A stretch of 64,000 nucleotides of DNA from Spinacia oleracea (lineage: Eukaryota > Streptophyta > Magnoliopsida > Caryophyllales > Amaranthaceae), in NCBI RefSeq assembly GCF_020520425.1, contig NC_079490.1:4464001-4528000 (forward strand), written 5' to 3'. Below are positions 12,466 to 22,212 of the stretch, one piece after another. The translations under genes and the position numbers were made by a program. How positions within the stretch are numbered: position 1 is the stretch's first letter; the number at the start of each line of letters is the position of its first letter. A model generated the notes under the pieces. That model saw only the letters and a program-made list of their open reading frames with translations, was not told the origin of the DNA and ran no database searches.

Positions 12466-13037
12466 TAGGGGTGAGCAAAAAATTCCGAATAAATGGATAT
12501 CCATATTTTCGATCCGTTAGTCGGTTTAAATATCCGAGTTTTCGGATATCCGACCCGAATTTTTGAGCAAAAAACCGGATAGGATTTGGATCACGAATTT
12601 TAATATTCGGAGATCAGGGTCCGATCCAAATTTTGCAATTTCGTATTAAAAAAAAAATAAATAATAAATAATAAAATAGAAAAGAAACCATATACAAGAT
12701 AAACTCTTGTAGACTAAGATACGATTTGGGTGATGTATTAAGTTATGACTTATTACCACTTTGGAGCATATTTTATTTTTGTCAAACATTGTTTATTTTG
12801 GTATTGTAGTATTGCCGTATTGGATTTTGGATACTAATAGTAATTAACTAAGGATATATGATTATTAGAAGAAAAATAAAAGAGATTATTATTAAGAATT
12901 ATTTTTGAATAAATCGGATTCAGATATCCGAAAAAATGGATATCCGGTCTAACCGGGTCGGATTCGGATCATGATTTTTGTGATCGAAAACCCGGGTCTC
13001 CGATCCGGTTTAGGATATCCGGTTTTGCTCACCCCTA
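12466..13037. mobile_element. hAT-like non-autonomous element
   Basis: The termini TAGGGGTGAGCAAAA and TTTTGCTCACCCCTA are near-perfect inverted repeats. The flanks carry a perfect 8-bp target duplication ATATATGG (12458-12465 and 13038-13045), as expected for hAT. The interior carries subterminal GGATATCCG-type palindromic motifs and no transposase frame. Confidence 0.88.
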
Positions 13038-13626
13038 ATATATGGAGTACTAGTATATGTCTAACTATCTGGTATTGTGTTTAAGCACGCGATGCGTGCA
13101 TGGCATTTATATGAATATTATAAAGGTATTTTTTTCATTTAAACAAATTTACCACACTAGTAAGGGTATAATAGAAATTTGGTAGGGGGGCAACAAGTAC
13201 TCAAAAGTTCTCTTAAAATAGAGATAAAAATTTAGTACCATTACTAAATAGTTAAACTTGTATGATTATCGATATTTATACTTTAATATTATGTTTTCGG
13301 TTTGTAATTAATTAAGCAAAGTCTACACTAGTTAACTAATCCAATTGTTACACTACAGTTGATTCAAATCTTCCTTTAGCGCTTAGGTCATATTTTACAT
13401 GATGATGTCATAAGTGTAGCTTGTCACGTTTGATTCCTCCTTAATTTTTATTGTAGATATCGTATGACTTTTTATTAATGAATTAATTTTACATTTATTT
13501 TTGTCTTATTCAATAGTTTTTTTTCGGGCTTCGGCACCCTTGTCGGCTCTTCGCAACAAATAAACAATCAAACGCATCATTGACTAAAATATACAAGCCT
13601 TTAGTGTTTAATATTTCATATCCAAG
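13038..13626. other. Intergenic DNA, nothing recognised
   Basis: AT-rich sequence without recognisable genes or element ends beyond the hAT target duplication. Confidence 0.5.
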
Positions 13627-13636
13627 ATCCGTTATT

Positions 13637-13809
13637 TTTTTTGGTGTTAGCACCCGGTTCACCCTTAGGGCTAATCCGGATTCGGGGCGAGTTATGGGTG
13701 GATAGGTTTCAGTCCTCTCCCAATTACTGTTGCGAGGGATCGAACACGGGTCTTCCCTACCAAGTTCAGCCTCAATCACCACTGAACCAACAAACAATTG
13801 ATACTCAAA
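13637..13809 (-). mobile_element. tRNA-derived SINE, copy 1
   Basis: Read on the minus strand it begins with a box-A-like TGGTTCAGTGGT, continues to a box-B-like GTGTTCGATCCC, and ends in a short A-run (the T-run at 13635-13642 on the plus strand). It is flanked by the direct repeat ATCCGTTATT (13627-13636 and 13810-13819). It shares most of its length with the copy at 33641-33822. Confidence 0.85.
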
Positions 13810-13819
13810 ATCCGTTATT

Positions 13820-15130
13820 AATTGTATGTTTTTCTCAAAACATAAAATTAATTTTATACTCATTTTGTGACTTTTTTTTTTTTAATGGATGGATTGACTT
13901 CTTTTTTTCCTTTCTATTTTTAAGAACAATAGATGGATGGCTTGACTTATGTCAATAAGGAGGTTGAAAAATTAATTCCCAACAGTTTCTGAAGGCTGTT
14001 AATTATTGTGCATAGTGTGAGTAATTGCTAATTATGACCGGGTCAATATGTGCCATTTGGTCATTGAATGAGAATCATAAATTTCAAATACTCTCCTCTA
14101 CTTATTTTAAGTTTCAACTATGCAAGACATGGAAATCTATTTTAATGTCCCCTTTCCATTCTCCTCTACTTATTTTTGCCTATTTCAATTTAATAAGATT
14201 ATACCACCTTTGTTTCATAAAGTTCTTTACAGTTATTATTTGTACGGACTCCAATGCAATATTTACCTACTAATATATCCAATTTCGTATGTGAAAAAAT
14301 TATAAAAAAAATGATGTTCTGAAAATGCATGTCGAGACCAATCTAACAAGATCTTACATGTAACGTTTTGATGTAATAGTGAGAATTACATTTGCGGTCA
14401 AAATTTTCATATTTTGGACACATTTTCCAAAGCGTAAAGAACTTTCAGAAACAACAGTAGTATATAAGATAAAATAAAAATACTGGTCAACAAGTTCAAG
14501 TAAGATATAATAACTAATGATCAATAATATAAGATACTAGAGTTAATAAGTTTTAAGTAATATTTTATGGTAAAGATAAAGGGTAATAAAATAAGATAAA
14601 CAAGTTCAAGACCAATAAGATAATACGGAGTACAAATAAAATTTGGTTGAAGATAAAGGTGCTTTACTTATACATGTTAATGCAAAGTGGGGTCACAAGG
14701 CTGATAATAATTAATGACAGTATGACACATGATGTAAACGAGATGGTTATCACCTTCAGGGTAAGAAAGTAGTATCAACATATATACCCGAAAAGCATGG
14801 CCCAGATTTGTGAGTTTGGGTATGAGTTTTTACATTAAAGTCCATAACTCCTTGGCAATCAAAGTTAACTAAGCTTATTGATCAATTTTTCTATAATTGG
14901 CATATGTTCTTAGGTTTTGTCTTCATTTGATAGCTCGATTTAGCAAGCCTCCTTTGTATTGTTATTTAATTTGTTAATCACATGCTGGTTAAGATCGTTA
15001 AAAGCATATTTCCCCTTAATTATGCATTACTGTCGATCAAGTGCTTAATAATAATTATTATTAATAATTATACGACGATATGATTATATTCTAGTGGTCC
15101 AACTTTAGGAGGAAGTCTCAAACAATAACA
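13820..15130. other. AT-rich intergenic DNA with a decayed AATAAGATAAG-type repeat
   Basis: No gene is seen. At about 14455-14660 there are diverged runs of AATAAGATAA and AACAAGTTCAAG, which resemble the interior of the MITE at 2127-2485. The remainder holds nothing I can name. Confidence 0.45.
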
Positions 15131-15341
15131 GAACTGATCTATTTTAGACGCTAACAAACTTTATTGGAACAAATTTATTATGTTGTATGCATTTGTATGT
15201 TATTGGCACTACTACCAAACATGTACACAATTAGTCACTACCAATAAGCTTATTAGTACTAACAAAATCTTTATTGTTAGTCATATCACTAATTCACTAC
15301 CAATAAAACTTATTAGCGTTCAAAATGGATCAGCTCTGATA
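15131..15341. mobile_element. Palindromic MITE with about 40-bp inverted ends
   Basis: The left end (AACTGATCTATTTTAGACGC then TAACAAACTTTATTGG) is the inverse of the right end (CCAATAAAACTTATTAGCG then TTCAAAATGGATCAG). The internal part also pairs partly. The element would fold as a hairpin if transcribed. The superfamily is undetermined. Confidence 0.6.
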
Positions 15342-15425
15342 TGGATTTAGCTAACCTCCTAATCTCAAGTCATTCATCAAATAAAAATAAAAATACAATT
15401 TCTAAGTGAATAACTACGTTACATA

Positions 15426-15695
15426 CCCTACAAAAAATAGTACCATTAACGACGGGAAAATTCCCGTCGCTAAAGGTCAATAATCATTGATTAATGACGG
15501 GATTTCTTGTCATGAACCCGTCATAAAAAGGGGTCGTCGTTAATGGAAAATTCCGTCGTTAACCCGTCATAAAAGACATTTGCGACGGTTGTTCCCGTCT
15601 TTGTTTGGTTTTAACCCCGTCACAAAAGGCTTTTACGACGGGATTTTTGACCCGTCGTAATTAGGTTGTCGTTAAAGATACAATTTCTTGTAGTG
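15426..15695 (+). mobile_element. CACTA MITE, copy 1
   Basis: The right end is TTTCTTGTAGTG, the inverse of the CACTACAAGAAA CACTA terminus. The left end CCCTACAAAAAAT has decayed by a few bases. The flanks carry the 3-bp duplication ATA (15423-15425, 15696-15698). The interior is a mosaic of short GACGGG/CCCGTC repeats in both orientations. It is non-coding and homologous to the elements at 18005 and 20612. Confidence 0.82.
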
Positions 15696-15698
15696 ATA

Positions 15699-16340
15699 CT
15701 AGTGTTTAATTGTTTATATATGTAATGTGTGCACCTGCGGAAGACTTTATATGTAGTAAACGGCTCGTGATACAATAATACGTGTTCGTACCTTTTTTAT
15801 TATTTTATAAAAGGTAAGGAAAAAAGAGCTTAGGTTCCCCTTTGCACAAGGATGATGTTTATACTTAATTTGTAAACCTAAGAAAACATTAACTACCGGC
15901 CATACAATTATATACGTAGTAGTAAAATCATTATGTATAGACGAACTTATTAAAAATAAAAGTCCATAATGAGTTCTAATATATGTAGCATACGTTATTT
16001 TAAGCTATAAACAAAAACAACTAACAAACGTGAGAATAAAGTAAGAATATATATACCAAATTATTTAAGTATCATTTTCACGAGTCTTTCTCAAAGCGAC
16101 CTTTGAATTTTGATTAATATACTAACGATAAAATGTAATTGGTTTGCTTTTCTATTTCAACCTCAAATTTCAAACTTAATTAGACCTCATGACTTGTGAC
16201 TTTTGTGAGAAGATAAATTATTTATGTAAACATCAATTTTACTTTTAGATAATATTCTTACCACGTGAAAATCGTGTTTACTAGATCATGACATTCGTTA
16301 CAATTATCACCATAAACATTCTATTCAAAAGGTTAATTAT
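15699..16340. other. AT-rich intergenic DNA, nothing recognised
   Basis: No gene, RNA or element end was recognised. Confidence 0.5.
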
Positions 16341-16342
16341 TA

Positions 16343-16702
16343 CTCCCTCCGAATCTAAATGTTATTCCCGTTTCCTTTTTTAGTGTCCCAAAATAATCTT
16401 CCCATTTCTTTTATTTCCTTTTTAATCTCTTCCTTGTAATTTTGACTTTGTAATTCTATTGGTTTATCAATAAAAAACTTTGTAGTCTCATTGATTGGTT
16501 TAAGTTTGAATGGAATAATGAGTTGGCATTTTTATTCCTTAAATTCTATTGGTGCAACTATTTTGTTTTCTTGTGAAAATGAAATCAAAAAGCAACAATT
16601 CCCCATAAAACTACATTAATAATAGTTAATCTTATAATGTTTCTTTTTCCTTAATAATCGCGTAAAATGACAAACGGGAATAACATATAGGTTCGGAGGG
16701 AG
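16343..16702. mobile_element. Stowaway MITE
   Basis: The inverted ends are CTCCCTCCGAATCTAAATGT and its complement ending TTCGGAGGGAG. Both are flanked by TA (16341-16342, 16703-16704), the Tc1/mariner-type target duplication. It is non-coding, 360 bp. Confidence 0.9.
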
Positions 16703-16704
16703 TA

Positions 16705-17215
16705 GTAACAAACTAATGCAATCATAATTCTTTAACGTCCTAGCTCCCTTGTGCGAGGTTTCATATGGATAGAGGTTTCTCTTTACCTATCATAAAAACA
16801 AAATAATTAAAAGAATAAAATAATTTTAAATATATTTCCTAGATATAAGAAATGTAAATATGTAATTATGTAAAGTGGATGGGCTTAAATTAACAGTGGC
16901 GAATTCAGAAAGTATAGGTAGTGGGATCACTACTTAAAAATTAATGAAAAATTATAACTTCATCTCATTTAATGTGTTTGGCCCACCAAAAAAACCCATA
17001 CATTTGACTTGTGAGTATCAAACTGTGTTGTTTTGTACCAATGAAAATGCAATGAATTTGAGTTGTGAGTACCAAACTATATTGTTTGGTACCAAATGAC
17101 AAAATACAACCATCCTACTTATAACAAACTATGTTTTTTGTACCAAATAAAAATGCAACAATTATAAAATAAATAAATTATTTTGTTGTTATTATAGTCC
17201 AAGAGGACTCTACTA
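16705..17215. other. Intergenic DNA, nothing recognised
   Basis: AT-rich, with short internal duplications such as ACCAAACTATATTGTTTGGT-like strings near 17,030-17,120. No gene is seen. Confidence 0.45.
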
Positions 17216-17219
17216 ATTA

Positions 17220-17475
17220 CATGCTAAGACTTTCTCGTAAAAAGGTGGATAAAAGTAATAAAATATAAATAAAGTGAAAGAGCGTAAAAATGTGGGTGAA
17301 TGTAAGAAAAAAATGAATGAAATAAGATAAAATGCGTGGAAAGTAATAATAATTGTTGTGGGTAAGAGAGGTAAGATAGTAAAATTTCTTGTCCAAAAAT
17401 AGAATAAAAACACGCGCGTACAATGTAAAAAACATTATGAATCGGATAAAACGAAAAGTGTAAAATTCATTATAA
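17220..17475. repeat. Decayed Stowaway interior
   Basis: It shares blocks such as GTAAGATAGTAAA, AATAGAATAAA and AAAAACATTATGAA in the same order with the Stowaway at 20907-21200, but lacks clean termini. The short minus-strand open frames here are shadows of this AT-rich repeat. Confidence 0.5.
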
Positions 17476-18004
17476 AACGAATGTAATAAGATCCGAAGTC
17501 TGCCTATAATAGGTCACAAATTCATATCCCCTCTCATTTATATGAACAAGTATCAAAAATTGATATGATAATTAATGTGAACAAACAAAAAGTGTGGACG
17601 TAGTCTAGCAGCAAGGTGCAATCAATCCCCAAATAATCCCATTGAATTGGGAATTTGGGATTTTGCAAGTAGCAGAATCTTGATATGGACGGTTTTGTCC
17701 TCGCTCTAGTAATCGTGAATCTCGTTACCACAAAATAATTATTAAAAAGTTGATTAAAATTAAATTAAGCTATGATGTTTGACTATAATTACCTTGCTAA
17801 TTAGCCATAATTATTGAGCATTACTGTTACTTTCACACCTACATCGTGGCTCTCCTACCACCCTAAATCACTAATTTAACTTTAATATTTTTTTAATCAA
17901 GTGAGAAAACTAGGTTAGCATCTTAGCCACCCTCGGTTAGGGACACTTAAAAACATCATTTTTTAATGACAATGGAGATTGGAGAGGGGTGACACCACAT
18001 TGCA

Positions 18005-18273
18005 TACTACAAGAAATTGTAATATTAACGACGGAAAATCCCGTCGCTAAAGGTCAATAATTGTTCATTAACGATGGGATTTACCGTCGCGAACCCATCA
18101 TAAAAGGGGGTCGTCGTTAATGGAAAATCACGTCGTTAACCCGTCGTAAAAGACATTTGCGACGGTTGTTCCCATCTTAATTGGGTTGTTATCCCTGTCG
18201 CAAAAACCCTTTTACGACGGGATTTTAATCGTCGTTATTAGGTCATCATAAAAGTTACAAATTTTTTATAGCG
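18005..18273 (+). mobile_element. CACTA MITE, copy 2
   Basis: It is homologous along its length to the element at 15426-15695, with the same GACGGG/CCCGTC mosaic. The left end TACTACAAGAAATTGTA is one base off the CACTA terminus; the right end is decayed. The flanks carry the 3-bp duplication GCA (18002-18004, 18274-18276). Confidence 0.8.
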
Positions 18274-18276
18274 GCA

Positions 18277-18869
18277 AAAGACCAATCACGAATGTAGCAC
18301 GTTGATGACTTGACCCGGGTTAGATATGTAGGCAACCGCCATATTGATCACCTCCTAAAAGGCTAATTAAAACAATGGTGGGTCGAGAATGAATTGAATT
18401 TGTTCAGGTGTGCCTCCATCTGCATCACAAATCGATGTTTGGCCTCAACGAGTTCTACGAAGTATATGATAAAACTAGTTAATTAGGGGAGTTTAAATTA
18501 ATTTGAGTCCGAATAATTGCCTAATAATACTTAGGTTCGACCTATTGCTTGTTGCACCACTTTGTATAAGATCATCTCTAATTAAGCGGTAAAAAGTTGT
18601 TGGTGATTTGATGTTGTTAGAGAGTTCAATTCCAAGCTAGATTTATTTCAGATATGAAGTCGCTAAAGCGAATAATTTAGCCTGTTATGTGCTGATTGCT
18701 ATTGAGATTCAACAACATGTTTCTCTTTTATCAAATTAAAGAAATTGAAATGAGACAAACAAAAAGAAATAAAGGGACTAGCCGCTCAAGGGAATACTTG
18801 TAGTCCCTATTAGCTTATGTCCACAAAATTGCATGGAATGAACCTAATCAGAAATTGACAATAATCCAA
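18277..18869. other. Intergenic DNA, nothing recognised
   Basis: I see no gene, RNA or clear repeat end here. Confidence 0.45.
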
Positions 18870-18996
18870 CCAATGAAGTTTTGACCTAACGATTAAGACT
18901 GAGGGTATGTGTATATAGTAGGTCTCATTATCGAATCTCATTGCCCCATTTCTAATTTTTATTTCCCTTTTAATTCATTCAAAAAAAAAAAAAAAA
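18870..18996 (+). mobile_element. SINE-like element with A-tail
   Basis: A box-A-like TGACCTAACGAT (about 18882) and a box-B-like TTATCGAATCTC (18928-18939) precede a run of 16 A (18981-18996). It resembles the remnant at 650-760. The 5' boundary is uncertain. Confidence 0.5.
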
Positions 18997-19429
18997 TTGA
19001 CAATCCATAATTCCACCATGCATGGAAACGTAGCGTTACATGTCTAATGTTCATCCTCGTGAAGTGACTTAATTATTTCCCCACCCCATTTATTCTCTTT
19101 TCCTTTATTTTCAACCTTTGGGACAAGAAAAGTCCACGACATTATTACTAGTATATCCTCAAAAAATCAATTTATAAATTTATACACTTTTATGTCTGTC
19201 TTTATTTTTGGGACCGTACCGTTGTGATACCTAAATATTTGATTCGGTCAAGAATACTTATCAAAAAAATATCAACTTGAATTTTTAATTTTAAATGGAA
19301 CTTAAATGGTTTTCTTGCATGTGACGAACTTATGGCTCCATATTGAAATTTATTTGGGGCCTAGAGAAAAAAAATACTTGGTACAAATTAATTATCAAGA
19401 TATTGTGATCAAGATTATGCGCGTAGTGA

Positions 19430-19780
19430 TAAATCCAAAATGCCGAGTCAGTGTCGGAATTACGATGATACCTTGATTATGGGATCCTGTGTAATTTCTC
19501 AAAATGAATCATATATCATTCAACTAAAAAATAGGAAAGAGAATTAAGAAGAAAAAAAAGGGACTTGTTAAGAATTGAATTATTGAACCCATGACCACGG
19601 ATATTACAAAACAACACTTTAACCACTGTTTTAATTTTATTTTTTCTTTATATTTAGGAAACTAATTATATTATAACTGAAATTTGTAGGCCATGTTCCA
19701 TCGCTCACTCCGCATGCCCCCAAAACTGCAGTTGTGTCGAGTTGAATACACGTCGGATAACCTTTATTGGACGTACATCG
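19430..19780. repeat. Dispersed repeat, left copy
   Basis: It shares with 34150-34630 the ordered blocks CAGTG-CGGA, TTATGGGA..TGTGTAATTT.TCAAAA, AGGAAACTAATTATATTATA and a terminal CACTCCG..GCCC.CAAAAC. The ends look like weak inverted repeats, suggesting an old transposon. The two copies lie on either side of the intact retrotransposon. Confidence 0.5.
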
Positions 19781-19980
19781 ACATATCTTCGTTATCAGAA
19801 GAGAGCTTGACATATAAGCGCGGCCCAACGTACATCTTCATCCTAAGACCAATTGATGTAGTTCCGCGGACCGGCCACCAATAATTTTATATGTCAGTTA
19901 TTATCTCTCTTATTTTTCAATGTAAGACAATTGATCTCTACTCACATGCAGGTTATATTATCTTAATATGTAGCTACTAG

Positions 19981-20185
19981 TGCTCCGTTTTATTCGACTT
20001 ATTTTGTCTGAACTTATATTATTTGTACTTATATGAACTTGAATGAACTTATATGAACATGTTTTATCTAAAATAAACTTATTTGTGTGTCAAAATGTGT
20101 GAAAAAAACTTATTTTTTCTGAACTTATATTATCTGAACTTATTTTGTCTGAAATAAGTCAAAATAAGTCAAACAGAACGGAGCT
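19981..20185. mobile_element. TIR element built on TTATTTTGTCTGAACTTAT
   Basis: The left end TGCTCCGTTTTATTCGACTT is inverted at the right end (AAGTCAAACAGAACGGAGC). The interior repeats the motif ACTTATTTTGTCTGAA in both orientations. It is non-coding and related to 4405-4545. Confidence 0.6.
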
Positions 20186-20611
20186 TATATCGACTTTTGA
20201 AATACAAACGTGGTATTTATTCAAGAAAATCAGTTTTAATTTAGGTGAGATAATGTGGTGAAATGGTGGTCCATTTTCCACCCAATTTGTTTCGTTTTGA
20301 AGCTGAAAAAGATTACTACACAATTTCTTTCCACTAATCCCAAATGTCAAGGACCAAATCTTATTAGTGAGACGTGGTTCGTGCTGAGCGACATTAAGTA
20401 GTATTTCTTCTGGCCGTTCTTCAAGGATTACTCAATTTGACTTCTTACGATTTTTTAAGACAAGTTTTGAAACATAAGTATCTCTATCTTCACCTGTAAA
20501 ATTCATAAAGAGTTGATAATATAGAAAAACTATGCATTGAAATGAATATAAGATCTTACTAAACTATATTATATTATTTCTAGTTATTGATTGTTGACTT
20601 GAGAGATATAT

Positions 20612-20851
20612 CACTACAAGAATTTGTTTCTTTAACGACAATCTAATTAATTAATACGGGTCAAAAATTCCGTCGTAAAAGCTTTTTATGACGGGGCTAA
20701 CAACCAAACAAAGACGGGAACAACCGTCGCAAATGTCTTTTATGACGGGTTAACGACGGGATTTTCCATTAACGATGACCATTTTTTATGACGGGTTCGC
20801 CACAGGAAATTCCTTTATTAATCAATGATTATTGGCCTTTTTTTTGTAGTG
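20612..20851 (-). mobile_element. CACTA MITE, copy 3 (inverted)
   Basis: The best-preserved copy at its ends: it starts CACTACAAGAATTTG and ends TTTTTTGTAGTG, flanked by the perfect 3-bp duplication TAT (20609-20611, 20852-20854). Its interior is the reverse orientation of the copies at 15426 and 18005. Confidence 0.88.
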
Positions 20852-20906
20852 TATGCTGACAACGTTCATATACTGAAATAAAAATCTAACAAGACCTTAC
20901 CACGTA

Positions 20907-21200
20907 CTACCTCCGTTTCATAAAGATCTTTACGGTGCACAAAGATTAAGATAAAAGTAAAAAAGTTGGTTAAATATAATAAAATATGGATAAAATAAGA
21001 GAAATATGTAAAAAGGTGGATGTGTGGAAGAAAAAAAAGAATAAAGTAAGAGAAAATGAGTGAAAAATTATAAATATTATGGGGTAAGAAAAGTAAGATA
21101 GTAAATTTTTATGTCCGGGAATAGAATAAAGCAAAGTCTAAAAAACATTATGAAACAAACTAAAAACGGAAAATGTAAAAATCATTTTGAAACGTAGGTA
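20907..21200. mobile_element. Stowaway MITE, diverged ends
   Basis: The left end CTACCTCCGTTTCATAAAG follows TA, and the right end reads TTTTGAAACGTAGG before TA. The interior is A-rich. It is homologous to 17220-17475. Confidence 0.65.
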
Positions 21201-21204
21201 TTAC

Positions 21205-21712
21205 TTGACTATATTATTTCTAATTATAGATTAGTTACTCCGTATTTGAGAGAACCTGTTGACAAAGTATTTAAATTTTGACGTACCCTAACAATTGCTA
21301 TGTACTCGTAACAATCTTTCAGGGAAGGAGAGAGTTTTGATTATTATGTGATTATAACGTCCTTTTCTCAATTTCTTACCATGGTATATTCACCATTAAT
21401 TATTATCAAAAAGTTGGGGAAATCAAAATTAACCTTTATTTATAATCTTTTTGATGTTGAAATCTTGCAATTGACACTTAAAATTTTTACGTCGCATGTA
21501 GGTGTCCATTTATGAAATAAGTTAGATTTTGACAGTCTATCTTAAAATTGAAGTGATTAGATCGATGAGCTAACAAGAGCCATATATATTGATGAAGTAA
21601 TATGATCAAGAAAGGTCATTAATTATACGAGCTTTGTTATGTTATGGTACGTATGTTGTTGTCAACTAATTAATTCAATTAGTCCACCACGTTTTATTCA
21701 TTTATTGCAATC
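21205..21712. other. Intergenic DNA left of the retrotransposon
   Basis: AT-rich; no gene recognised. It ends at the CACTT target site (21713-21717) of the retrotransposon. Confidence 0.5.
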
Positions 21713-21717
21713 CACTT

Positions 21718-22142
21718 TGTTTGGGCTCCCAGTTGATTCTCAATTGGGCCACTAAGTCCAAAGCCCAATGGCTCTAAACAACAACATCAAACCTACCAAT
21801 GGCTATTCAGCCATCCATTAAGGCCCAAGGCCCAATAACAATAAGTGACCTATGGGCATTTATTATGCAAACACTATAAATAGGCCGCCAAGGCTCACAC
21901 CTCAAGGTACGTCAAATTTACCGCCTTAAGACTACTCTTCTAGAGAACTTCTCTCTAGAATCCGAGCATCATTCTTACTTAGGCATCGGAGGGGCTTTCC
22001 TCGGAAACACCCCCGAGGCTAGTAACTTTGCTATTGTGCAGGTGAATTCGGACTCCACTCATTCAAACAAGCAAGATCTTCAACACATACAAAAGGGCCT
22101 TCATTCGAAGCCCATTGTTTCCATCTTTACAACACCGGAACA
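21718..22142 (+). repeat. 5' LTR
   Basis: 425 bp, beginning TGTTTGGGCTCCCAG and ending ACACCGGAACA. I found no difference from the 3' LTR when reading the two side by side. It contains a TATA box at 21875-21882. Confidence 0.95.
21875..21882 (+). promoter_or_regulatory. LTR TATA box
   Basis: TATAAATA in the context CACTATAAATAGGCCGCC, a standard plant core promoter. Transcription of the genomic RNA would start about 30 bases downstream, near 21,905. The same box occurs in the 3' LTR near 32,968. Confidence 0.75.
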
Positions 22143-22145
22143 ATT

Positions 22146-22162
22146 TGGCGCCGTCTGTGGGG
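22146..22162 (+). promoter_or_regulatory. Primer-binding site
   Basis: Three bases after the LTR lies TGGCGCCGTCTGTGGGG. The TGGCGCCG core matches the complement of a plant tRNA-Asp 3' end; the rest matches less well, so the tRNA identity is tentative. Confidence 0.65.
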
Positions 22163-22212
22163 AAGAACACTTCAAAGCCTTTGAAAGACATCAACCACCT
22201 CTTTCCGCGAAA

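Noticed and set aside
13641-13790. Possible tRNA gene
   Set aside because: Box A and box B are present, but there is no cloverleaf; the A-run and target duplication show a SINE.
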